The notes under the pieces: model-generated
The model's input: the letters and a program-made list of their open reading frames with translations, nothing else
Databases searched by the model: none
What the model was told of the DNA's origin: nothing
Shown: in pieces, positions 7,848 through 14,428 of the stretch
Layout of the letters: every line of letters starts with the position of its first letter
Position numbering within the stretch: position 1 is the first letter of the stretch
NCBI GenBank assembly: GCA_016764535.1
Contig: JAESRR010000027.1
Location: 1-16,795 of the forward strand
Direction: 5' to 3'
Source: Cohaesibacteraceae bacterium
GTDB lineage: Bacteria; Pseudomonadota; Alphaproteobacteria; Rhizobiales; Cohaesibacteraceae
Length of the DNA stretch: 16,795 nucleotides
Program-made: the position numbers and the translations under genes

Positions 7848-8774
7848 ATGGCGATTTCGGCATCGATGGTAAAAGAACTGCGCCAAAGTACCGGTGTTGG
7901 TATGATGGATTGCAAAAAAGCCCTGACAGAAACCGACGGCAATATGGAAGCGGCCGTTGATTGGCTTCGTGCCAAAGGTTTGTCAAAAGCAGCCAAGAAA
8001 TCTGGACGTATTGCGGCTGAAGGTCTGGTTGGTATTTTCAGCGCAGGGAATAAAACTGCTGTTGTTGAAGTGAATTCGGAAACAGACTTTGTATCCAGAA
8101 ATGAACAGTTTCAAGCGATCGTGAGAAACATTGCTGAAGTTGCGCTTAACGTTGGCGATTCTGTTGAAACGATTTCGAATGCCGATTGTGCAGGTTCAGG
8201 AAAAACCGTTTCTGAAACACTGACCGCAGCAATAGCAACGATCGGCGAAAACATGAACCTTCGTCGTGCAGATGTTTTGTCTGTTGAAAATGGTGTTGTA
8301 GCCAGTTATGTGCACAACGCAGTCGCAGATGGGCTAGGCCGCCTTGGTGTGCTTGTAGCGCTGGAGTCAACTGGTGATCGGGAAAAGCTGAACGAGATTG
8401 GCAGGCAGGTTGCCATGCATGTGGCTGCAACCAGTCCTCTCGCAATAAATGTCGAAGAAGTCGATCCTGTTGCTGTAGAGCGCGAACGCGCGGTATTTTC
8501 CGAGCAGGCCCGAGCATCTGGCAAACCTGAAAATATCATCGAAAAAATGGTTGACGGCAGGATGCGGAAATTCTTCCAGGAAGTTGTTTTATTGAAGCAG
8601 ACTTTTGTTGTTGATGGTGAAAACACTGTTGAGCAGGCATTGAAAAATGCCGAAGAAACAGTTGGTGCTCCGATTACTTTAAAAGCAATATCCCGTATTG
8701 CCTTGGGTGAGGGTATTGAGAAAAAGCAGGAAGATTTTGCTGCCGAAGTCGCGGCCGCAAGTGGTCAGTCTTGA
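7848..8774 (+). CDS. tsf: Elongation factor Ts
   Basis: EF-Ts is the guanine-nucleotide exchange factor that recycles EF-Tu from the GDP to the GTP form in the cytoplasm. The 308-residue protein shows the N-terminal UBA-like domain with signature [16 protein letters not shown] (11-26). The core motif [14 protein letters not shown] follows, with Asp80-Phe81 at the same numbering as the E. coli residues that insert into EF-Tu. Two dimerisation-core repeats follow ([11 protein letters not shown] and [15 protein letters not shown]), then the coiled-coil region and [16 protein letters not shown] near the C-terminus. The start ATG has GAAGGTG at 7834-7840 with 7-nt spacing. It lies 100 bp after rpsB, with a strong hairpin in that gap. 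Its stop overlaps a 14-bp palindrome. Confidence 0.98.
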   Translation: MAISASMVKELRQSTGVGMMDCKKALTETDGNMEAAVDWLRAKGLSKAAKKSGRIAAEGLVGIFSAGNKTAVVEVNSETDFVSRNEQFQAIVRNIAEVALNVGDSVETISNADCAGSGKTVSETLTAAIATIGENMNLRRADVLSVENGVVASYVHNAVADGLGRLGVLVALESTGDREKLNEIGRQVAMHVAATSPLAINVEEVDPVAVERERAVFSEQARASGKPENIIEKMVDGRMRKFFQEVVLLKQTFVVDGENTVEQALKNAEETVGAPITLKAISRIALGEGIEKKQEDFAAEVAAASGQS

Positions 8775-8787
8775 TCTGAATTCAGAT
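8774..8787. repeat. 14-bp perfect palindrome overlapping the tsf stop codon
   Basis: ATCTGAATTCAGAT is its own reverse complement and begins at the last base of the tsf stop codon. It is followed 13 bp later by the larger hairpin at 8801. It may be a dyad binding site, part of a composite 3' structure, or chance. Confidence 0.35.
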
Positions 8788-8800
8788 TACTGAGGACAAA

Positions 8801-8833
8801 CAAGGGCGCCGGGATGACGAACCGGCGCCCTTG
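8801..8833 (+). promoter_or_regulatory. Very stable GC-rich hairpin between tsf and pyrH
   Basis: CAAGGGCGCCGG (8801-8812) pairs perfectly with CCGGCGCCCTTG (8822-8833), a 12-bp stem with a 9-nt loop. No U-run follows (GTGTATCTGG), so intrinsic termination would be inefficient at best. It probably defines the 3' end of rpsB-tsf mRNA or attenuates readthrough into pyrH. Just downstream, GGTGT (8833-8837) with ACACC (8859-8863) and GCAA (8846-8849) with TTGC (8855-8858) could form a weaker second structure before the pyrH ribosome binding site. Confidence 0.6.
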
Positions 8834-8884
8834 GTGTATCTGGTAGCAACTAGTTTGCACACCACATGAAGGGGAGCAAAGACC

Positions 8885-9604
8885 GTGGTAGCACCCGCAT
8901 TTAACCGGATTTTGCTTAAACTTTCCGGTGAGGCCCTCATGGGCGACCAGACGTTTGGAATCGATCAGACCGTAGTTGAGAATTTCGCAACGCAGATATC
9001 GCAGGCGCGTACTCTCGGTGTTGAGGTATGTGTGGTTATCGGAGGCGGTAACATTTTTCGTGGCATGGCTGTGGCTGCAAAGGGTGGGGATCGTGTCACT
9101 GGTGATCACCTGGGTATGCTCGCAACTATAATGAACGCGCTCGCTCTTAAAAATGGGCTCGATTCAATTGATGTGCCATGCGTTGTGGTGTCGGCCGTTG
9201 CTATGCCGGCAATTTGTGAGACGTTCACGCAACGCGGTGCCATGAAACATATACAATCCGGCAAAGTTGTGATTTTTGCCGGAGGTACCGGCAATCCGTT
9301 TTTTACGACAGATACTGGTGCCGCTCTACGTGCTGCTGAAATGAAGTGTGACGCAATTCTGAAAGGCACACAGGTCGATGGTGTTTACACATCGGACCCC
9401 CGCAAGGATCCCGCAGCAAAACGCTTTGATCATGTGTCTCATCAACAGGTTCTTGAAGATGGACTTGCTGTCATGGATGCGACTGCAATAGCACTTGCCC
9501 AAGACAATATGATACCTATTGTTGTATTTTTAATGCATAGCGATGCGGCTCTGGAAACTGTTTTGAAAGGAGAGGGAACTTTCACTACAGTTTCAGGAAA
9601 TTAG
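8885..9604 (+). CDS. pyrH: Uridylate (UMP) kinase
   Basis: PyrH phosphorylates UMP to UDP with ATP in pyrimidine nucleotide synthesis. Bacterial PyrH is a hexamer of the amino-acid-kinase fold, activated by GTP and inhibited by UTP. The 239-residue product matches the usual length. Visible motifs are [13 protein letters not shown] near the N-terminus, [11 protein letters not shown] (50-60) for nucleotide and phosphate binding, and [12 protein letters not shown] (133-144), the conserved Gly-rich and Thr segment. [17 protein letters not shown] and the [10 protein letters not shown] region follow. The start is GTG 8885, chosen because AAGGGGAG (8869-8876) lies 8 nt upstream and the nearby ATG at 8866 is out of frame. 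It follows tsf after 110 bp containing a strong hairpin and precedes frr by 37 bp. Confidence 0.98.
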   Translation: MVAPAFNRILLKLSGEALMGDQTFGIDQTVVENFATQISQARTLGVEVCVVIGGGNIFRGMAVAAKGGDRVTGDHLGMLATIMNALALKNGLDSIDVPCVVVSAVAMPAICETFTQRGAMKHIQSGKVVIFAGGTGNPFFTTDTGAALRAAEMKCDAILKGTQVDGVYTSDPRKDPAAKRFDHVSHQQVLEDGLAVMDATAIALAQDNMIPIVVFLMHSDAALETVLKGEGTFTTVSGN

Positions 9605-9641
9605 CAGGTACACATACGCATCTCAAAACATCGAGGCTACC

Positions 9642-10202
9642 ATGTCCCAGGAATATGATATTGATGACTTGAACCGCCGTATGAACGGCGCAATATCGGT
9701 GCTTTCGACAGATCTCAATGGTCTTCGAACTGGCCGGGCTTCTGCCAGTTTGATGGATCCCATCCACGTTGAGGCCTATGGATCAAGAATGCCGTTATCA
9801 CAGGTGGCAACGGTTAATGTGCCGGAATCCCGCATGATAACAATTCAGGTTTGGGACAGATCAATGGTTGGGGCTGTTGAAAAAGCCATTCGAGAATCCA
9901 GTCTGGGTCTGAATCCGGTGACTGAAGGTCAGCTCATGCGGATCCCGATTCCCGAACTCAATGAAGAACGAAGACAGGAAATGGTAAAGGTCGGACATAA
10001 ATATGCAGAACAGGCTAAAATATCTGTTCGTCATGTTCGGCGTGATGGCATGGACTCGCTTAAAAAAATGGAAAAAGACGGTGACCTGAGCCAGGATGAT
10101 AGCCGGGCCGAATCTGAGACGATTCAAAAATTGACTGACGACATGATCAGTAAAATTGACACATTGCTCGCAAAAAAAGAGCAAGAAATCATGCAGATAT
10201 AG
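9642..10202 (+). CDS. frr: Ribosome recycling factor
   Basis: RRF splits the post-termination 70S ribosome together with EF-G and IF3, freeing subunits for the next round. It has 186 residues, essentially the canonical 185. The N-terminal helix of domain I carries [15 protein letters not shown] (25-39), including the conserved Arg-Thr-Gly-Arg loop. Domain II contains [15 protein letters not shown]. The return to domain I shows [17 protein letters not shown] and the basic helix segment [19 protein letters not shown], followed by a long C-terminal helix. GAGG at 9633-9636 is 5 nt before the start ATG. It lies between pyrH and uppS in the standard alphaproteobacterial order, with the next gene starting about 15 nt after its stop. 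Confidence 0.98.
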   Translation: MSQEYDIDDLNRRMNGAISVLSTDLNGLRTGRASASLMDPIHVEAYGSRMPLSQVATVNVPESRMITIQVWDRSMVGAVEKAIRESSLGLNPVTEGQLMRIPIPELNEERRQEMVKVGHKYAEQAKISVRHVRRDGMDSLKKMEKDGDLSQDDSRAESETIQKLTDDMISKIDTLLAKKEQEIMQI

Positions 10203-10217
10203 AGGGCAGTATTGTTC

Positions 10218-10988
10218 ATGGGTAATGTGGTTGTTGATACAGCGGACAATCTGGAAGCTGCTTGCCTTGCAAGGCGGCCAAGGCATGTGGCGTTTATCAT
10301 GGACGGCAATGGCCGGTGGGCCAATGCCAGAGGATTGTTGCGTACCCAGGGACATCGAAAAGGTGCAGAGGTTGTTCGTGAGGTTGTTCGTCAATCGATC
10401 GAACTGGATATTGAGCATTTAACATTATTCAGTTTTTCTTCCGAAAACTGGTCCAGACCTGCTGATGAAGTCAATGAATTGCTGGGATTGTTGCGGATGT
10501 TTATTCGCAGGGATCTTGCTGATTTACACAAAAACAATGTCCGTATTCGTATAATTGGTCGCAGGGATGATTTGAAAAGCGATATTCTGGATTTGCTGGT
10601 AGAAGCAGAACTGGTTACAACCAATAATACCGGCCTGCAATTAACAATTGCGTTTAACTACGGCGCCAGAGACGAATTGGTGCGTGCGATACAAAGCCTG
10701 GCCGGTGAAGTCCTGGCAGGTGCAATTTCACCGGATGAAATTTGTGAAAGCTGTATAAGTGATGCTCTTGATACTTCAGGCCTTCCCGACCCCGATTTGA
10801 TCATTCGAACAAGTGGTGAGAAACGATTGTCCAATTTTCTTATGTGGCAGGCTGCTTATGCTGAATTTGTGTTTCTTGATGTGAACTGGCCCGATTTTAA
10901 GAAATCGGATTATCTGGAAGCGCTGGATGAATTTGCTTCGCGCGACAGGCGGTTTGGCGCAACGCACTCCAGTGTGGACAAAACCTGA
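10218..10988 (+). CDS. uppS: Undecaprenyl diphosphate synthase (cis-prenyltransferase)
   Basis: UppS extends farnesyl diphosphate with eight isopentenyl units to make the C55 carrier lipid used for peptidoglycan and surface polysaccharides. It acts as a soluble or membrane-associated dimer. The 256 residues include HVAFIMDGNGRWA, with the Mg-binding Asp29 equivalent to E. coli Asp26. GHRKGAEVVREVV, FSFSSENWSRP and the diphosphate-binding RTSGEKRLSNFLMWQ follow, then YAEFVFLDVNWPDF. The Lys after RTSGE replaces the Gln or His I would expect; its effect is unknown. The start is slightly ambiguous. GAGGG (10202-10206) is 5 nt from an in-frame TTG at 10212 and 11 nt from ATG 10218. I list the ATG; TTG would add two residues. 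It lies upstream of cdsA, with a 3-nt gap. Confidence 0.96.
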   Translation: MGNVVVDTADNLEAACLARRPRHVAFIMDGNGRWANARGLLRTQGHRKGAEVVREVVRQSIELDIEHLTLFSFSSENWSRPADEVNELLGLLRMFIRRDLADLHKNNVRIRIIGRRDDLKSDILDLLVEAELVTTNNTGLQLTIAFNYGARDELVRAIQSLAGEVLAGAISPDEICESCISDALDTSGLPDPDLIIRTSGEKRLSNFLMWQAAYAEFVFLDVNWPDFKKSDYLEALDEFASRDRRFGATHSSVDKT

Positions 10989-10991
10989 GCG

Positions 10992-11822
10992 ATGGCAATT
11001 TTTGATCACCTTTCCGACCTGGGGACCAGGACTGCATCTGCCATCGTAATGGCAATCATTGCAATCGGTGCTACATGGCTTGGATCCTGGTATTTTTTCG
11101 CATTTGCTGTTGTCGTAGCGCTCGTCGCATTTTCAGAGTGGATCAAAATTCTTGGCCATGGATTATTTAGTCTTCCAGCATTGTTGGGGTATGCCTCTAT
11201 TTTGGCGTCCAGCCATATGATGATGACTGATGGCACACCTTTTTTACTTGTGCCATTGGGATGCGCAATTGCTGTTCTGATACTTGCGGGCAGTGTTTTA
11301 AAAAATTCATTGTTACTCGTTACTGGCCTCGCAATTTGCGGATTGTTTGGTCTTTCCCTGATATCCTTACGAGCAGATCCGGAATTGGGATTTCTTGCGA
11401 TCGTGGTTTTGTTTGCTCTTGTCTGGGGTACAGACATTGGAGCCTATTTTACCGGCAGACTGATCGGTGGTCCGAAACTCTGGCCAGGTGTTTCTCCTAA
11501 AAAAACCTGGTCCGGATCGGTGGGGGGTACATTGATCGGAGCCGTTTCAGCGGCAATGATCATTTATTATCAGGCAGGGTTGATTTCAGCATTATTTATT
11601 GGGTTGTTGATAGTGTTATCTATCCTTTCCCAATTGGGTGATCTGGGTGAATCAGGATTAAAGAGAAAATTTGGAGTGAAAGACTCTGGGTCGATTATTC
11701 CGGGGCACGGCGGTGTTTTGGACCGAATTGACGGGTTCGCCATTGCTTGCATAGCCGCTGCTGCGATTGGTGTCGGATGGCCCGATTTGGGAACATCTGC
11801 AGCCGGGTTCCTCGGGTGGTAA
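10992..11822 (+). CDS. cdsA: Phosphatidate cytidylyltransferase (CDP-diacylglycerol synthase)
   Basis: CdsA is an inner-membrane enzyme that makes CDP-diacylglycerol from phosphatidic acid and CTP, the precursor of all major phospholipids. The 276-residue protein is mostly hydrophobic with several TM helices. Clear ones are near residues 13-30, in FFAFAVVVALVAFSEW, in PLGCAIAVLILAGSVL and in FLAIVVLFALVWGTD. The diagnostic C-terminal signature is complete: SGLKRKFGVKDSGSIIPGHG continuing to GVLDRIDG (221-248). The segment SPKKTWSGSVGGTLIG precedes it, as expected. The start ATG follows the uppS stop by only 3 nt and has no strong Shine-Dalgarno sequence, so translation is probably coupled to uppS. 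The stop is 5 nt before the dxr start. Confidence 0.97.
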   Translation: MAIFDHLSDLGTRTASAIVMAIIAIGATWLGSWYFFAFAVVVALVAFSEWIKILGHGLFSLPALLGYASILASSHMMMTDGTPFLLVPLGCAIAVLILAGSVLKNSLLLVTGLAICGLFGLSLISLRADPELGFLAIVVLFALVWGTDIGAYFTGRLIGGPKLWPGVSPKKTWSGSVGGTLIGAVSAAMIIYYQAGLISALFIGLLIVLSILSQLGDLGESGLKRKFGVKDSGSIIPGHGGVLDRIDGFAIACIAAAAIGVGWPDLGTSAAGFLGW

Positions 11823-11827
11823 CGAAG

Positions 11828-13033
11828 ATGAATTTGGTTTCCGATAAATTGCTTTCTACAAATGACCGGAATTGTGGCTCCAAACACATCACTGTTCTTG
11901 GTGCGACCGGTTCTGTTGGGACAAGCACACTTGATCTGGTTGAGAAATCAGGTGGCCGGTTTACTGTTCGTGCGCTCACAGCCAACACTAATGTAACTGC
12001 GCTTGCCAAACTTGCCATTCGGTTCCGCCCACAAATTGTTGTGATCGGGGACGAGAAATGTTTGCCGCAATTGCGAGAACTTCTAACCGGTGTGAAAGTA
12101 GAAATTGCCGCCGGGGAGTCTGCTTTATGTGATGCTGCATCTCTGGATGTAGATATGGTCATTGCAAGTATAGTGGGTGTTGCGGGGTTACGGCCCACAC
12201 TTGCTGCTATTGAAGCTGGCAATTCCATTGGCCTTGCTAACAAGGAGTGTCTTGTTTCGGCTGGAACAATTTTTATGGCGAGCGCTAAAGCCAGGGGAGT
12301 ACAAATACTCCCAGTCGATTCAGAGCATTGCGCCTTATTTCAGATATTTGATACCAGTCAATCTTCGGCGGTGGAAAAACTTACGATTACAGCGTCTGGT
12401 GGTCCCTTTCGAACCTGGGACATACAACGGATGGAAAATGTGACGCCTGCACAGGCATTGCGTCATCCTAATTGGGATATGGGACCAAAAATATCAATTG
12501 ATTCAGCGACGATGATGAACAAGGGACTGGAAATTATTGAAGCATCGCATCTGTTTCCAGTTGAACCAGACAGAATTGATGCGGTCATCCATCCTCAATC
12601 TATTGTGCATGGCCTTGTGACGTATGTTGATGGTTCTACCATAGCACAATTGGCAAGCGCTGATATGCGCGGGCCAATAGGATTTTGTCTTGATTGGCCC
12701 AATCGCCGAAAACTTCCTGTGAAAACTTTGGACCTGACAGAATGTGGGCCGCTCACTTTTGAAAAACCGGATTTTGAGAGATTTAAATGTTTGCAATACG
12801 CTCTTGATGCCATGAACGAAGGCGGCGGGTTAACAAATATTTTGAATGCTGCTAACGAGTGTGCAGTTGCAGCTTTTTTGAAAAGTGATATTGGATTCCT
12901 TGATATCGCCAGAACCATTGAGCGCACTCTGGATCGCGCAGTGGCAAATGGTTTTGGCAATGCGCCGTCCTGTCTTCAGGATGTTCTTGAACAGGATGCC
13001 CGGGCACGCACGGTTGCACGGGAAATTATGTAA
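11828..13033 (+). CDS. dxr: 1-deoxy-D-xylulose 5-phosphate reductoisomerase
   Basis: Dxr converts DXP to MEP with NADPH and a divalent metal, the committed step of the MEP isoprenoid pathway. It is also the target of fosmidomycin. The 401 residues include a Rossmann NADPH motif, LGATGSVGTSTLDL (Gly25 to Gly31), and GLANKECLVSAG. The metal and substrate site is PVDSEHCALFQ (Asp164, Ser165, Glu166). TASGGPF and HPNWDMGPKISIDSATMMNK follow, leading to Glu235, which corresponds to E. coli Glu231. IHPQSIVHGLV and the DMRGPIG segment are also present. All catalytic residues I can check are intact. I chose ATG 11828, just after the cdsA stop; the open frame upstream of it overlaps cdsA and adds no recognisable sequence. 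The ribosome binding site is weak, suggesting coupling to cdsA. Neighbouring uppS uses the isoprenoid product. Confidence 0.97.
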   Translation: MNLVSDKLLSTNDRNCGSKHITVLGATGSVGTSTLDLVEKSGGRFTVRALTANTNVTALAKLAIRFRPQIVVIGDEKCLPQLRELLTGVKVEIAAGESALCDAASLDVDMVIASIVGVAGLRPTLAAIEAGNSIGLANKECLVSAGTIFMASAKARGVQILPVDSEHCALFQIFDTSQSSAVEKLTITASGGPFRTWDIQRMENVTPAQALRHPNWDMGPKISIDSATMMNKGLEIIEASHLFPVEPDRIDAVIHPQSIVHGLVTYVDGSTIAQLASADMRGPIGFCLDWPNRRKLPVKTLDLTECGPLTFEKPDFERFKCLQYALDAMNEGGGLTNILNAANECAVAAFLKSDIGFLDIARTIERTLDRAVANGFGNAPSCLQDVLEQDARARTVAREIM

Positions 13034-13092
13034 AATCAACATTGTGAAGATACTGTTTTTGTGGCGGTACAATTCAATCTGGAGAAATATGC

Positions 13093-14241
13093 ATGGACTA
13101 CATTGTTGATGTAATTCAAAACATGGGACAAATGATTGTCGGGTATATTTTGCCATTTTTGTTTGTTTTGACAATTGTGGTATTTTTTCATGAACTCGGG
13201 CATTTTCTGGTAGCACGCTGGCGTGGGGTTCATGTTCTCGCATTTTCAGTTGGATTTGGACCGGAACTTGTAGGGTTTAATGACAAACAGGGCACGCGCT
13301 GGAAAATCTGTGCTGTGCCTTTGGGTGGATATGTAAAGTTTCTTGGCGATGAAAATGTCGCCAGTGTTGCGGATGAAGCGGCATTGGCCAATTTGAGTGA
13401 AATTGATAGAAATCGTGCATTTCACAATAAGAGTCTATTCAGTAGATCGCTGATTGTTGTGGCCGGTCCTGTAGCAAATTTTCTTCTGGCTATTATCATT
13501 TTCTCTTCGCTTTTTGGTTTGTATGGCAAGACGGTTATATCGCCGCGTGTTGACGGCGTTACCGAAGGCAGTGCTGCCCAGATTGCTGGATTTCAGCAAG
13601 GTGATCTTATTCTCGGAATAGATGGTCATGTTATCCAGGGGTTCATGGATGTTCAGCGTCTGGTTTCCGGACAGGCCGAAGAACAATTGAAATTTGAAGT
13701 CGAGCGCGATGGAACAACAATCGAGATTGTTGCTACCCCCAGACGTACAACCACAACTGATCAATTCAAGAATACAATTGAAATTGGGGTGCTCGGGATC
13801 CAGAGAAATCCGGAAAGGGACGAATTACGGACGATACGTTTTGGCCCGGTGGAAGCTGTAGTGGCAGGTACGCAGGAAACCTGGTTTGTAACCGTTCGCT
13901 CATTGTCGGCTATTTACCGTATTATTACCAACCGGGATTCCGCTGATCAGCTTGGCGGTCCAATCAGGATTGCAAAAATGTCAGGTCAGGTTGCAACTCT
14001 TGGTCTGGGCGCGCTTATCACACTGGCTGCTTACCTTTCGATCAGTATAGGTATGCTGAACCTTTTTCCGGTTCCGATGCTCGATGGTGGCCATTTGTTG
14101 TTTTATGCAATCGAGGCGGTAATCAGACGGCCATTGAGTGAGCGGTTTCAGGAATATGGATTTCGTGTGGGATTGCTGGCTATCCTGGCGTTGATGGTTT
14201 TTACAACCTGGAATGACATCAGCGACTTCTACAGGAATTAA
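13093..14241 (+). CDS. rseP: RseP/MmpA-type site-2 intramembrane zinc metalloprotease
   Basis: This inner-membrane S2P protease cleaves within TM segments of substrates already cut once by another protease. E. coli RseP acts on the anti-sigma factor RseA, and the Caulobacter homologue MmpA acts on PodJ; the substrate here is unknown. The 382-residue protein has the zinc motif HELGH at 33-37 (catalytic Glu34) in TM1. TM2 is around 117-143, and a single PDZ domain spans about 145-220 (VDGVTEGSAAQIAGFQQGDL). The third zinc ligand is Asp331 in NLFPVPMLDGGH, within the third TM region, and a fourth TM lies near the C-terminus (VGLLAILALMVFTTW). E. coli RseP is about 450 residues with two PDZ domains, so this is the shorter form usual in alphaproteobacteria. 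GGAGA at 13081-13085 is 7 nt before ATG 13093. It precedes bamA. Confidence 0.96.
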   Translation: MDYIVDVIQNMGQMIVGYILPFLFVLTIVVFFHELGHFLVARWRGVHVLAFSVGFGPELVGFNDKQGTRWKICAVPLGGYVKFLGDENVASVADEAALANLSEIDRNRAFHNKSLFSRSLIVVAGPVANFLLAIIIFSSLFGLYGKTVISPRVDGVTEGSAAQIAGFQQGDLILGIDGHVIQGFMDVQRLVSGQAEEQLKFEVERDGTTIEIVATPRRTTTTDQFKNTIEIGVLGIQRNPERDELRTIRFGPVEAVVAGTQETWFVTVRSLSAIYRIITNRDSADQLGGPIRIAKMSGQVATLGLGALITLAAYLSISIGMLNLFPVPMLDGGHLLFYAIEAVIRRPLSERFQEYGFRVGLLAILALMVFTTWNDISDFYRN

Positions 14242-14284
14242 TGAAACCTGATGGTTTATATCGTTAATATTCCCAGGCATGTTG

Positions 14285-14313
14285 GTGACAAATTTAATAA
14301 TTACACGTCTAAA
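14285..14313 (+). promoter_or_regulatory. Possible bamA promoter
   Basis: GTGACA (14285-14290) and TCTAAA (14308-14313) are spaced by 17 bp in the AT-rich part of the rseP-bamA gap, about 116 bp before the bamA start. The match to sigma-70 is partial (5/6 and 4/6). I saw no convincing RpoE- or RpoH-type pair. Confidence 0.3.
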
Positions 14314-14361
14314 TGCATGAAAGGCTTGCACCTTGTTGGAATACGTTTACAAACATCATAG

Positions 14362-14393
14362 GGATGAGAATCTCATCCGGGGTCTTCCGGATG
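14362..14393 (+). promoter_or_regulatory. Two mutually exclusive hairpins in the bamA leader
   Basis: GGATGAG (14362-14368) can pair with CTCATCC (14372-14378). CATCCGG (14374-14380) can instead pair with CCGGATG (14387-14393). Both are perfect 7-bp stems, with 3-nt and 6-nt loops (a 6-bp stem with a 5-nt loop is also possible for the first). Because CATCC is shared, only one can form at a time. They lie 36-67 nt before the bamA start. A switch role is inference. Confidence 0.4.
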
Positions 14394-14428
14394 TAACGAA
14401 TTTTGATAGTGAGAGGGTTTCTTGCCCG

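Noticed and set aside
9861..10418. 185-aa minus-strand frame over frr/uppS
   Set aside because: It is antisense to two well-supported genes, Phe/His/Asn-rich with no recognisable family, and has no supporting start context.
10156..10422. 88-aa plus-strand frame bridging frr and uppS
   Set aside because: It is out of frame with both real genes, has no motif, and is fully explained by overlap with frr and uppS.
11695..12243. 182-aa minus-strand frame over cdsA/dxr
   Set aside because: It is a shadow of two fully intact, motif-complete genes. It has no domain, and its residues look like reverse-complement codon bias.
14333..14428. N-terminal extension of BamA from TTG 14333
   Set aside because: It would put 32 polar residues ahead of a standard Sec signal peptide that starts at ATG 14429. 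The region instead shows RNA hairpins.
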